Position numbers and translations under genes: made by a program. A stretch of 64,000 nt of DNA from Aquiluna sp. (GTDB lineage Bacteria; Actinomycetota; Actinomycetes; Actinomycetales; Microbacteriaceae), in contig JAPKCK010000003.1 in NCBI GenBank assembly GCA_028822985.1, positions 1 to 64,000 on the forward strand. Direction: 5' to 3'. Shown piece after piece: positions 49,130 through 58,144 of this stretch; the first letter of the stretch is position 1, and each line of letters starts with the position of its first letter. The notes beneath the pieces were generated by a model. The model saw only the letters and a program-made list of their open reading frames with translations. It was not told the origin of the DNA and did no database searches.

Positions 49130-52100
49130 GAGGCTCGTTTCTCCCATTGCTGCCATAACTGGCGAAGGTCCCAAGCATTTTCGGCAAGTATTGAAACCCC
49201 TCGCACTCCGGTGCGGCGAGTTTTTCCAGAGATTAGAAGCAGCTTATTTTGAAACAACAATTGGCTGCATCGACGTTGTGCTTCGTCAAAAAACGTGGCA
49301 TCGGCAATGCCGGATCCATCGTCCAGGCTAATAAATACGACCCTCTTGCCGCTGCGCATAGGTGGAGTTTGGGTTGCAATTCGGACTCCCGCCACCAGGA
49401 CCTCGGTGTTGCTCCTTAACGAGCCAACTTCACTTGCCCGCACAACCCCCATCTCTTCTAGCATCTGCTGGAACTTTTGAATCTGGTGCTCGGAGATGTC
49501 CATCCCGGTAACGGTCATTTCAGCTTCAAGTTTTTGCTGCTTGGTTGGCGCAGCGTTTCCCACTGGTAGTTGATCAAGGTTTGTTAGGTCAAATGCCAGC
49601 TGATTTTTATCAATTTTGGGCGCAGCCTTTGAGCTGATCTGTCTAACCTTTACTAGGAGGTCACTTCGGTTGTGAATTGACTCTTCATCCGACACTCCGG
49701 CTATCGTGTCCAGCGCGCCCACTAGTGCAAGGCGCTCTAAAGTCCTCCTCGAAGGCCTGGCTCTCAGGTAGAAGTCAGTTACATCTGCGTAGGGTTGCTC
49801 GCAAATTATTCGATCCATTTCAGGTCTTGAGATACCCGAAATTTCACCGAGCGAGACTCTCACTCCAAGTTCTTTGCCAATCTTCTGAACAACGTACTGA
49901 CTGGTTGAATAATTTACATCAATGCCAAGAAGTTGAACTCCCAATCTTCTAGCTTCTGCGAGCAGCAACCTTCTTGGGTACATTCCAGGGTCGTGCGTCA
50001 GCAGCCCAGCTATGAACTCAGTGGGGTAGTGAGTTTTTAGCCAAGCTGAATGGTAGGTGGGGACTGCAAATGCAGCGCCGTGTGCCTTGCAGAATCCAAA
50101 GCTTCCAAAGCCTTCGAGGATTGACCACACACGATCGACTACGGCGGGAGTGTAATCTCTGGCGGCGGCCGCCTTTTTGAAGTAGCGCTGAACTATACGA
50201 GCCTTATCTGGCTTACCCAGCTGTCGACGCATCTCATCAGCCCTGGCTAATGAGCACCCCGTCATTACCTGCATTATGCGCATCAGCTGCTCATGAAAGA
50301 CCACTACTCCGTAGCTTTCTTTGAGGATGTCATGAAGATCTGGATGCATGTAGTCCGGCTGGATAAAGCCGTGCCTGCCGTCAAGGTAGGGCTTGATCAT
50401 GTTGCCCTTCATTGGCCCCGGCCTGAAGAGTGAAATCTGCATTGTGAGGTCATTGAATTTGGTTGGTTGATGTTTGCCGGTGAGCTCTCTTTGACCTGGG
50501 CTTTCGATTTGGAATAATCCCAGAGTATTGGTGGTCCTGATCATCTTGTAGACGGCTGGATCGTCTCTTGCGACTTTGTCTAAATCGAGGTCAACATTTT
50601 TGACTCGTTTGATCTCCTTTATTGTGTAGGCCATTGCGCTTTGCATCCGCACGCCTAGTACATCGAGCTTTAGAAAGCCCATGGGGTCCATGTCGTCTTT
50701 ATCAAACTGGCTCATAGGTAAGCCCATCCCGCTCGGTTCGGTTGGGGTTAGGTCAAGCAGTCTTGAGTTTCCCAAGATCACGCCGCAGGGGTGCATGGAA
50801 ATGTGCCTAGGCAACCTATCTAGTCGCTGGGTTATATCAACTAGCAGGTTTAGCTTGCGGTCAGATTCGGTGAGCTTGGAAAAGTCCGCAAGCTCGGGCT
50901 TATTCGACATTTCTGACCGAAAGTTTTTTGCCGAAAATCGCCACATGTTCTTGGCGATCTCGTCAACCTGCTGATCGTCCAATCCAAGTGCCATTCCACC
51001 GTCCCTGACGGCACCTCTACCTCGATAGGTGGACTGCATTGAAAGCAGGGTGACTCGTTTACCGCCGTAGCGCCGAAAGATCGCGCGATAAATCTCGTGT
51101 CGCCTAGCAGATTCAACATCAATGTCTATGTCTGGCAAGGTGCTGCGTTCTGTTGAAAGAAATCTTTCGAATAGCAGGCCTTCTTCTATCGGGTCAACAC
51201 TGCTTATGCCAAGCAAGTAGTTGATCAAAGAGCCAGCGCCGGAACCTCTTGCTGCAATTCTTATGCGCATGTCTCTAATCATTTGAGCCACATCGGCAAC
51301 CGTTAGAAAATAGGTCGCAAACCCAAGCTTGTTTACCGCTATCAACTCCTTGGAGAGTCGATGCTGAACAGTTGCAAGTTCGGCTGCCTTGATTCCTGGG
51401 TAGCGCAAGCTAATCGCAGCATGACTTCTTTGCCAGAGAACTTCGAAGGGGTTTTCGGTCACCCCAAGTGAAGATTGCTCTGGAGTCTTTGGCTGGTTCC
51501 AGCCACAATCACCAATTGGATCGAGAGAGCACTTTTGAGCCAGAAGTTCTGTTGCCCTTAGAAGCGCCACTGACTCATTGGTGTCTTCGGTTATCTCCAG
51601 AGCCAGTGTTGCCATCCGATGTGATGGCTTTAGCCACGCCTGCGCGTTTGGCTGGGGGGTAAATAGGCCTAGAGGTTCCAAGTATCTTGCGGAGTCTAAA
51701 ATATCTGCGGTCAGGGCGCCATCCGGTTCTATGTAGCGAACCGCGTTTGTTATCACCGGAGGAATGCCGACTGTTTTTGCCAGATCAAACATTGCCTTTG
51801 CGTGCTGTGCGGACCCTAATTTACCGGGCTCAGTCATGTGATTCACTACTTCGATGGCAAGTGCAGCCGGGGCTGGAAAATACTCTCGCCACATAGTTGC
51901 TAAGTCACGTGCACCGGTTTTGGAGGTGAGCACAGCATCGGCTAGTGAGCTTTCAAGGCCAATCAATATCGTGCAGGAAGTTTCTTCCTTGAAAAAGCCA
52001 GCAAGGTCACTAATTTTTATCGAGACATCTTTTTTCCCGCCTTTTCGCTCCTGCGCTTGAGAAATGATGCGGCATAGTGTCGCCCAGCCCCTGCCCGAGT

Positions 52101-52356
52101 TGTTTCCGTGAGCAAGAATCAGAACTCGACCCAGGGACTTATCTGCAGTCACTTCTAGGCTGACTCCCACAATCGGGGCTATGCCTCTAGATATGCAGGC
52201 CCCTATGTGCTTTATTGCCCCGTAGAGGCCGTCTCGATCGGTTATCGCTAAAGATTCACAGCCCATTGAGCTTGCGGCCGCACAAAGCTGCTCAGGTCTG
52301 TTTACGCCGTAGTGGGCAGAGAAGGCGGAGCTGACATTTAGATGAGTAAAGCTCAT
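49126..52356 (-). CDS. dnaE2: Error-prone DNA polymerase III alpha subunit DnaE2
   Basis: A 1076-residue C-family polymerase that makes translesion and mutagenic synthesis after DNA damage. The PHP domain lies at the N-terminus (ITDRDGLYGAIKHIGAC), the catalytic Asp triad region PDIDIDVESARRHEIYR in the palm, and the OB domain near the C-terminus. In other actinobacteria it is induced with imuA and imuB. Here it follows a 94-residue protein gene by one base and is led by an SOS box; no ImuB is nearby. Confidence 0.93.
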   Translation of the reverse strand: MSFTHLNVSSAFSAHYGVNRPEQLCAAASSMGCESLAITDRDGLYGAIKHIGACISRGIAPIVGVSLEVTADKSLGRVLILAHGNNSGRGWATLCRIISQAQERKGGKKDVSIKISDLAGFFKEETSCTILIGLESSLADAVLTSKTGARDLATMWREYFPAPAALAIEVVNHMTEPGKLGSAQHAKAMFDLAKTVGIPPVITNAVRYIEPDGALTADILDSARYLEPLGLFTPQPNAQAWLKPSHRMATLALEITEDTNESVALLRATELLAQKCSLDPIGDCGWNQPKTPEQSSLGVTENPFEVLWQRSHAAISLRYPGIKAAELATVQHRLSKELIAVNKLGFATYFLTVADVAQMIRDMRIRIAARGSGAGSLINYLLGISSVDPIEEGLLFERFLSTERSTLPDIDIDVESARRHEIYRAIFRRYGGKRVTLLSMQSTYRGRGAVRDGGMALGLDDQQVDEIAKNMWRFSAKNFRSEMSNKPELADFSKLTESDRKLNLLVDITQRLDRLPRHISMHPCGVILGNSRLLDLTPTEPSGMGLPMSQFDKDDMDPMGFLKLDVLGVRMQSAMAYTIKEIKRVKNVDLDLDKVARDDPAVYKMIRTTNTLGLFQIESPGQRELTGKHQPTKFNDLTMQISLFRPGPMKGNMIKPYLDGRHGFIQPDYMHPDLHDILKESYGVVVFHEQLMRIMQVMTGCSLARADEMRRQLGKPDKARIVQRYFKKAAAARDYTPAVVDRVWSILEGFGSFGFCKAHGAAFAVPTYHSAWLKTHYPTEFIAGLLTHDPGMYPRRLLLAEARRLGVQLLGIDVNYSTSQYVVQKIGKELGVRVSLGEISGISRPEMDRIICEQPYADVTDFYLRARPSRRTLERLALVGALDTIAGVSDEESIHNRSDLLVKVRQISSKAAPKIDKNQLAFDLTNLDQLPVGNAAPTKQQKLEAEMTVTGMDISEHQIQKFQQMLEEMGVVRASEVGSLRSNTEVLVAGVRIATQTPPMRSGKRVVFISLDDGSGIADATFFDEAQRRCSQLLFQNKLLLISGKTRRTGVRGVSILAENAWDLRQLWQQWEKRAS

Positions 52357-52641
52357 TTAGGGCGCGGCTTGCTCAATTTCCCAGCTGTCATCGGGCATTT
52401 GGTGCCTTAGCTGGAAAAAGTATCTATCGTTAGGGCTTGCCGCCCACAAGCGCCACATTTCTGTCTCAACCAGGTTTTGGCCCTGACCAGGGTGGGCCTG
52501 ACCTGCATGCTGCCACCAGAGTGACCTGGAGTACCAACGAACTGGACGGGATGTAGTCAAAAAGAGAGCATCGCGCCAGGTAAAGCAAGCTGGAGCACCG
52601 TCAGCATCAAGCACGACACCGGTGACTAATTCTGTTTCCAA
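52357..52641 (-). CDS. Small DUF6504-like protein cotranscribed with dnaE2
   Basis: A 94-residue protein with several Trp residues (FTWRDALFL, RPVRWYSRSLWW, WRLWAASP). It resembles DUF6504 proteins, which in Microbacteriaceae sit next to or are fused with ImuB in the mutasome locus. The start is TTG 52641 with AGAAGGGG eight bases upstream, and dnaE2 follows at once. I take it as a dnaE2 partner, with moderate certainty. Confidence 0.7.
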   Translation of the reverse strand: METELVTGVVLDADGAPACFTWRDALFLTTSRPVRWYSRSLWWQHAGQAHPGQGQNLVETEMWRLWAASPNDRYFFQLRHQMPDDSWEIEQAAP

Positions 52642-52652
52642 AGCTAGCGCCC

Positions 52653-52690
52653 CTTCTAACTATGCGAACAAGTGTTCGAATAGTTAGAAG
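52653..52690. promoter_or_regulatory. SOS box within a 38-base inverted repeat
   Basis: The core at 52666-52677 is GAACAAGTGTTC, fitting the actinobacterial LexA consensus GAAC-N4-GTTC, with CG on both sides (CGAAC...GTTCG). It is flanked by an 11-base inverted repeat, CTTCTAACTAT at 52653-52663 and ATAGTTAGAAG at 52680-52690. On the minus strand the last arm includes the first bases of the AGAAGGGG ribosome binding site, so the same sequence could act both as LexA operator and as an RNA hairpin. Confidence 0.8.
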
Positions 52691-52695
52691 TGTAA

Positions 52696-52709
52696 GTCTT
52701 AGCTAAGAC
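52696..52709. repeat. Perfect 14-base palindrome upstream of the SOS box
   Basis: GTCTTAGCTAAGAC is perfectly self-complementary. It lies six bases from the SOS-box repeat, on the far side from the dnaE2 operon start, in the place of a second regulator site or promoter element. No known factor is assigned. Confidence 0.4.
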
Positions 52710-52908
52710 ATTTACAAAATTGCCTGGAAGTTATGGCTCAGTTTTTTGTTTTTTGCTATTCCCAGGGCCCAAAAATCTAGAAACTAATCAATTTTCCCGG
52801 TGCATACTTGCAAGATGTTGATTCAACAAGAGTGGCTACCTTGAGGCTTGCTTCTAATCGCTCGTAGCCAACCTAAAGCCAATAAGGCCCACGAAAGCAT
52901 TCAGGTGG

Positions 52909-53703
52909 TTAGGCAATCGAAAGGTCGTCGCTTTGGGAAGAGTTGGTTAGAAGAGCTAGGCGTTTGCGAAATGAGCTGAGCCTTTTTAGGTTTGAGATCG
53001 GAATGTTTTGCCAATGATTTACGCCCCTGATTCCCTGAAGCGCTGACAGGCTCCAGACTTCGCATCCTGCTAGGTCCTGTGGTTTCGAATTCACGAGGGC
53101 AGTTTCGAACCCTGCCTGATTTGCCATTTCGAAAACAAGTTCTCTGGTGATCGATGGAAGCCACTCAGTTGAACCATCAGGTCCGCAAAGTACATCATCA
53201 CGCCACCAAACGATTGACGACAGTGCTCCATCTGCCACGTTCCCGTGAGTATCCAAAATGACCGCTTCGTCGGCGCCGTGGAGGTTGGCTTTTCTTCTAA
53301 GTTTTTGGCAAACCGAGAGATCAGGGCCCTTGACTTGACTGTCAACCCTGGGATCCGGCTCGTCTAGTGACCATAGAGAACAGGTAAGAGTTCGAATCGG
53401 TGCTTGACGGAGTCGGAAAAATAACTGCTCACCAGGGTTTTGTTCCCTGCGAAATTCGATTCTTGGAAACCAATCACCTTCCAACGGAATTGCGGACACG
53501 ACGGCGTCAAAAAAGCCGCTCAGGTCCTGCTGCTGTATTTTGGTAACTGAACCAGAAAACCGCGCAAAGTGCCGCTCGATAACTCGGGTTGAACCGCTGG
53601 AAACCAGCCAGCTGTCTGCCACGCTAAGAGTGGTTGGTATGGCGTGGTCAATCGGATTCAGCTCACCGCCGGTGAATTGAAAGAAATCTCCAGTTACGCT
53701 CAT
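52909..53703 (-). CDS. pabC: Aminotransferase class IV, probable aminodeoxychorismate lyase PabC
   Basis: A 264-residue PLP protein with the class IV aminotransferase pattern: the Lys in QKLRRKANLHGADEAVIL and DTHGNVADGALSSIVWW. It probably removes pyruvate from aminodeoxychorismate to give p-aminobenzoate. The assignment rests on the divergent pabB next to it (33-base gap); related class IV enzymes make D- or branched-chain amino acids. The 267 bases upstream to the DUF6504-like gene hold the SOS site and no gene. Confidence 0.75.
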   Translation of the reverse strand: MSVTGDFFQFTGGELNPIDHAIPTTLSVADSWLVSSGSTRVIERHFARFSGSVTKIQQQDLSGFFDAVVSAIPLEGDWFPRIEFRREQNPGEQLFFRLRQAPIRTLTCSLWSLDEPDPRVDSQVKGPDLSVCQKLRRKANLHGADEAVILDTHGNVADGALSSIVWWRDDVLCGPDGSTEWLPSITRELVFEMANQAGFETALVNSKPQDLAGCEVWSLSALQGIRGVNHWQNIPISNLKRLSSFRKRLALLTNSSQSDDLSIA

Positions 53704-53736
53704 CTTGTCTAGAGTACGGGGCTGGAAAAGGATTAA

Positions 53737-55014
53737 ATGCCACTTTATTATGAACGCATAGCAGGGTGGAGCCCCGTGCCCGATACTTTCGTGGCTTTTT
53801 TTGGGAGCAAGCCAAACTCATTCTGGCTCGACCGGGAGCATCACCATGACGCTCGATTTTCGATAATTGGCTCCGGACCAAAGACCTCTCAGTTGCCGAA
53901 GTACGTCAAAGATGAGCAGAATCACAACTTACCGTTTGGTTTTCGCCCCGGCTTCGTGGGCGTCATTGAATATGAACTACCCGAAAAAGGACCACTGGTT
54001 GTATCAGGCATTGAGGTGGACAGAGCGTTTGTCTACGACCACGACAATCGCGCCATGTTTTTTGTCGGAGAGTTTGCGAATAAGGGGTCTTTCGCGGAAT
54101 GGTTTCATGCCGCCCTGCTGCGTTTGGCCTTAGCTGGGGGAGATGCAGCCAACTACGCGCTTAATCACGACGCTGCTACAGCCGCCATCTTTGAAGTCAA
54201 GGACGCTAAGAATGACTACCTTGCAAACATCGAAAAAGCTAAAGATCAAATCGCTAAAGGTGAGATCTACCAGCTCTGCCTGACAACTGAACTGTCGGGG
54301 GATTATGTTGGGGATCCACTTGCGCTGTTTCTGCGACTCAGAAAAGACCATGGCGCGCCTTACTGCAGCTATCTAAAAGTAGGTGGTGTTAGTTATTTGA
54401 GTATTTCGCCTGAAAGATTCTTGACAGTGTCTGGGGTGAGAGTCACCAGTTCGCCCATCAAGGGCACTCGTGCCAGATCAAGTGATCCTGAAATCGATTC
54501 TGCTTTGCAGACGTCGCTTGGGGCCGATGAGAAAGAGCGAGCAGAAAACCTAATGATTGTTGATTTGATTAGAAACGATCTGTCTTTGGTCTGCACGGCT
54601 CAATCAATCACGGTCGAGTCGCTATTGGCGCTGCGGTCATATTCGACCGTACATCAACTTGAATCTGATGTTGCCGGTGAGCTCGCGGATGCTAAGACCG
54701 GCTTTGACGCGCTGAGTGCTTTGTTCCCGGGTGGTTCAATGACCGGTGCTCCAAAAATTAGGGCCTGCGCATTAATTGCGGAGCTTGAGAATAGACCCAG
54801 AGGTGCTTATTCAGGCGCGATTGGATGGGTCAGCCCATCGGGCGACATGGATCTTGGAATGGTTATTAGAACGGCTATCTTTGAAAATCAGACTGTCAGC
54901 ATTTCCGTGGGCGGGGGCATTACCTCTGGATCGGATCCCGAAATTGAGCATGGGGAAATGCAATTGAAGGCACTAGCTCTAGTTCAGGCAATGGGCGCCT
55001 CGGTGAATTGGTAA
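53737..55014 (+). CDS. pabB: Aminodeoxychorismate synthase component I
   Basis: A 425-residue chorismate-binding enzyme of the TrpE/PabB/MenF family. The C-terminal domain shows PIKGTRAR, LMIVDLIRNDL, the signature GSMTGAPKIRACALI and SGAIGW. The pairing with pabC divergently, and no trp genes nearby, favours PabB over anthranilate synthase; it feeds folate synthesis together with folC elsewhere in the window. Confidence 0.82.
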   Translation: MPLYYERIAGWSPVPDTFVAFFGSKPNSFWLDREHHHDARFSIIGSGPKTSQLPKYVKDEQNHNLPFGFRPGFVGVIEYELPEKGPLVVSGIEVDRAFVYDHDNRAMFFVGEFANKGSFAEWFHAALLRLALAGGDAANYALNHDAATAAIFEVKDAKNDYLANIEKAKDQIAKGEIYQLCLTTELSGDYVGDPLALFLRLRKDHGAPYCSYLKVGGVSYLSISPERFLTVSGVRVTSSPIKGTRARSSDPEIDSALQTSLGADEKERAENLMIVDLIRNDLSLVCTAQSITVESLLALRSYSTVHQLESDVAGELADAKTGFDALSALFPGGSMTGAPKIRACALIAELENRPRGAYSGAIGWVSPSGDMDLGMVIRTAIFENQTVSISVGGGITSGSDPEIEHGEMQLKALALVQAMGASVNW

Positions 55015-55045
55015 CCTATAAGTTCGCTAAGCAAAAGGTCAATAA

Positions 55046-57511
55046 TTGCAAGAAGATTACAACGTCACAGCCATTCAAGATAAGTGGTTGCCATTATGGG
55101 ACGACCTGAAGCCTTTTGACTCGTCTAGAAAAGACGACACGAGACCCACTAAGTATGTTTTGGACATGTTCCCATACCCTTCTGGTGACTTGCACATGGG
55201 CCATGCGGAGGCCTACGCACTTGGCGATGTTATTGCTCGTTATTGGGGTCAAAAGGGTTACAACGTTATGCACCCAATTGGATGGGATGCTTTTGGGTTG
55301 CCTGCCGAAAACGCCGCAATTAAGCGCGGGCTAGACCCAAGAGCTTGGACCTATGAAAACATTGCTCAGCAAAAAGCCTCTATGCGCAGGTACGCCTGCA
55401 GTTTTGACTGGGACAGAGTGCTGCAGACTTGTGACCCGAGTTACTACCAGTGGAACCAGTGGTTGTTTCTAGAGCTATATAGCCGAGGTCTTGCCTACCG
55501 CAAGAACTCGAACGTGAACTGGTGTCCGAGCTGCCAAACGGTCCTGGCCAATGAGCAGGTAGTCCAGGGTCTTTGCGAGCGTTGCGACTCGGTGGTTACC
55601 AAGAAGTCTCTGACTCAGTGGTACTTCAAAGTTACTGACTACGCAGATCGACTCCTTGATGACCTAAGCCAGCTAGAAGGCAAATGGCCTTCCAAGGTGC
55701 TCTCAATGCAGCGCAACTGGATCGGAAGGTCACAGGGTGCAAACATTGATTTCGCAATCGAAGGCATGGATCAAAAGATTTCGGTGTTCACTACTCGACC
55801 TGACACTCTATACGGGGCCACTTTTATGGTCTTGGCAGCCGACAGCGAGCTAGCCCAAGAGCTTGCCAGTGCCACATCCAAGGAGATTCATGAACAGTTC
55901 GAGAGCTACCTAGAGGAAGTCAAGAAGGCTAACGACATCGAGCGTTTGGCTACTGACCGCAAGAAAACGGGTGTTTTCTTGGGCCACTATGCGCTAAACC
56001 CCATAAACGACGAGCGCATCCCAGTCTGGGTTTCCGATTATGTTTTGGCTGATTATGGAACCGGAGCAATCATGGCGGTTCCCGCTCATGATGATCGCGA
56101 CATTGAGTTCGCAAAAACTTTCGATTTACCAGTCTTCATGGTTGTCGACACCGGTGAAGAGGATCCAGCCGTGTCTGGAATTGCGACCAGCGGCGACGGT
56201 GTAATCGTGAACTCTGGGGAATTGAACGGTCTAAACAAAGCGGATGCAATCTCCAAGGCCATCGAGCTAGTTGAAGCGAAGGGCACCGGCAAGGGTGCGA
56301 AGAACTTTAGGCTTCGAGACTGGTTGATTTCCAGGCAGCGCTACTGGGGAACTCCAATACCTATCATTCACTGTGACAAGTGCGGGGAAGTTCCGGTACC
56401 CGCCGATCAACTTCCAGTTGAGTTACCGGCTAGCGAAGGCCTAGACCTTGCACCGAAGGGGACTTCGCCTCTCGGGGCTGCGTCGGACTGGCTAAATGTT
56501 GATTGTCCAACATGTGGCGGCAGGGCCAAACGAGACTCTGACACCATGGACACTTTTGTTGACAGCTCCTGGTATTTTCTGAGGTTCTTAAACCCAAATT
56601 CTGATGAAGTTCCATTCGAAAAGGAGCAGGCAGAAAAGTGGGCACCGGTTGACCAGTACGTCGGTGGAGTGACTCACGCTATTTTGCACTTGCTCTATGC
56701 GAGGTTTTTCACCAAAGTGCTTCACGACATTGGAATGGTTGATTTTGAAGAGCCCTTTACTAGGTTGCTAAACCAGGGCATGGTCTTGATGAACGGCTCA
56801 GCCATGAGTAAGTCCAGAGGTAACCTCGTCCGTCTCAGTGAACAGCTAGATATTCACGGGGTAGATGCAATTCGACTAACAATGGCATTCGCGGGACCAC
56901 CGGAGGATGACATTGACTGGTCTGATGTTTCACCAGCCGCGTCGGCTAAGTTCTTGGCACGCGCTTGGCGTATCGCCCAGGATGTCACTAGCAAGCCAGA
57001 ATCGAATTTTGCTTCTGGAGACAAAGGGGTCCGTAAGGCAACCCACCAATTCTTGTCTGGATTCAAAGAGGCAATCGAGAGTCATAAGTTCAACGTGGGT
57101 GTGGCCAAGGCCATGGAGTTAACCAACCACCTACGCAAGGCAATTGACCAAGGCGTCGGCCCAGCTGACATTGCTGTCAGAGAGGGCGCCGAGGAGTTAG
57201 CGAAGGCACTAAGCCTCTTCGCTCCCTACACTTCAGAAGACATGTGGCAGCTGCTTGGTCACAAGCCGACGGTGGCGCTAGCTCAATTCGCAGAAGTTGA
57301 GAGCGAGCTACTTGTCGAGCAAAAAGGCATCGCCATCGTGCAGATTGACGGCAAGCTGCGGGACAAATTCGAAGTGGATGTCTCTATCTCAGAAGATGAG
57401 CTTAGAGAGCTGGCACTAAGTTCCGAGCTAGTTAAAAAGACACTTCAAGGCAAGGAAATTTCAAACATAATTGTGCGTGCTCCGAAGCTCGTAAACATAG
57501 CCACTAAGTAG
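55046..57511 (+). CDS. leuS: Leucyl-tRNA synthetase
   Basis: A class Ia synthetase of 821 residues. HIGH is HMGH in [16 protein letters not shown]. The KMSKS position reads AMSKSRGN, with Ala in place of the first Lys. The editing domain and the C-terminal region are complete. The start is TTG 55046 with AAAGG upstream. The order leuS-comEA-comEC-holA-rpsT-lepA is typical for Microbacteriaceae. Confidence 0.95.
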   Translation: MQEDYNVTAIQDKWLPLWDDLKPFDSSRKDDTRPTKYVLDMFPYPSGDLHMGHAEAYALGDVIARYWGQKGYNVMHPIGWDAFGLPAENAAIKRGLDPRAWTYENIAQQKASMRRYACSFDWDRVLQTCDPSYYQWNQWLFLELYSRGLAYRKNSNVNWCPSCQTVLANEQVVQGLCERCDSVVTKKSLTQWYFKVTDYADRLLDDLSQLEGKWPSKVLSMQRNWIGRSQGANIDFAIEGMDQKISVFTTRPDTLYGATFMVLAADSELAQELASATSKEIHEQFESYLEEVKKANDIERLATDRKKTGVFLGHYALNPINDERIPVWVSDYVLADYGTGAIMAVPAHDDRDIEFAKTFDLPVFMVVDTGEEDPAVSGIATSGDGVIVNSGELNGLNKADAISKAIELVEAKGTGKGAKNFRLRDWLISRQRYWGTPIPIIHCDKCGEVPVPADQLPVELPASEGLDLAPKGTSPLGAASDWLNVDCPTCGGRAKRDSDTMDTFVDSSWYFLRFLNPNSDEVPFEKEQAEKWAPVDQYVGGVTHAILHLLYARFFTKVLHDIGMVDFEEPFTRLLNQGMVLMNGSAMSKSRGNLVRLSEQLDIHGVDAIRLTMAFAGPPEDDIDWSDVSPAASAKFLARAWRIAQDVTSKPESNFASGDKGVRKATHQFLSGFKEAIESHKFNVGVAKAMELTNHLRKAIDQGVGPADIAVREGAEELAKALSLFAPYTSEDMWQLLGHKPTVALAQFAEVESELLVEQKGIAIVQIDGKLRDKFEVDVSISEDELRELALSSELVKKTLQGKEISNIIVRAPKLVNIATK

Positions 57512-57574
57512 CGGTTTCTCTACAACATTTTTAGCCGCCAGTAGCTCAGTTGATTTTTGGTGCATCTTGTTTAG

Positions 57575-58144
57575 ATGCAGAAAATACTTCAATGGCTAAA
57601 CGCTCTGGATTCTAAAAAGCGCATACAGCTTTATCTTGCCGGGGGGCTAGTTGCGATACTGCTCGGCGTTTTACTTTCAAACTCCAGCGCACCTAAAGTG
57701 CAAGACGCCATAGTCCAGCAAAGTGAAAACTTCACAGTGTCCGGTGAGATTTTTATCCACGTGGTTGGCGAAGTCTTCGAGCCTGGGTTATACGAGCTTT
57801 CCTATGGATCCAGGGTTCGAGACGTTATAGACGCTGCAGGGGGTTTCACTACCCTTGCTGTTCAGTCAAGCGTCAACTTAGCTCGTCTGATTTCCGATGG
57901 CGAGCAGGTAGTCATACTCGCAGAGTCCCAAATGGCCACCGACTCTGGTCAGGGCTTTATTTCGTTAAACAGAGCCTCTAGCTCGCAGTTGGAGATACTG
58001 CCCGGTATCGGACCGGCACTGGCGGGTCGGATTTTGGCATACCGGGAAGAAATTGGGTCATTTGCCAGTGTCGAGCAGCTTCTGGAGGTTACGGGTATCG
58101 GCAGCAAATTGTTTGAAGACATCAGGGGCTCAATTACTTTGTGA
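57575..58144 (+). CDS. comEA: Competence protein ComEA, helix-hairpin-helix DNA receptor
   Basis: A 189-residue protein with an N-terminal membrane anchor (about 20-38), a SLBB-type domain (VVGEVFEPGLYEL), and a C-terminal pair of helix-hairpin-helix motifs (LPGIGPALAGRILAYREEIG, VTGIGSKLFEDI) that bind double-stranded DNA in uptake. comEC overlaps its stop by four bases. Confidence 0.9.
   Translation: MQKILQWLNALDSKKRIQLYLAGGLVAILLGVLLSNSSAPKVQDAIVQQSENFTVSGEIFIHVVGEVFEPGLYELSYGSRVRDVIDAAGGFTTLAVQSSVNLARLISDGEQVVILAESQMATDSGQGFISLNRASSSQLEILPGIGPALAGRILAYREEIGSFASVEQLLEVTGIGSKLFEDIRGSITL

Noticed and set aside
57537..57552. tRNA-like stretch (GCCAGTAGCTCAGTTG) between leuS and comEA
   Set aside because: It resembles the 5' part of a tRNA with a D-arm, but no anticodon arm, T arm or matching acceptor strand follows.
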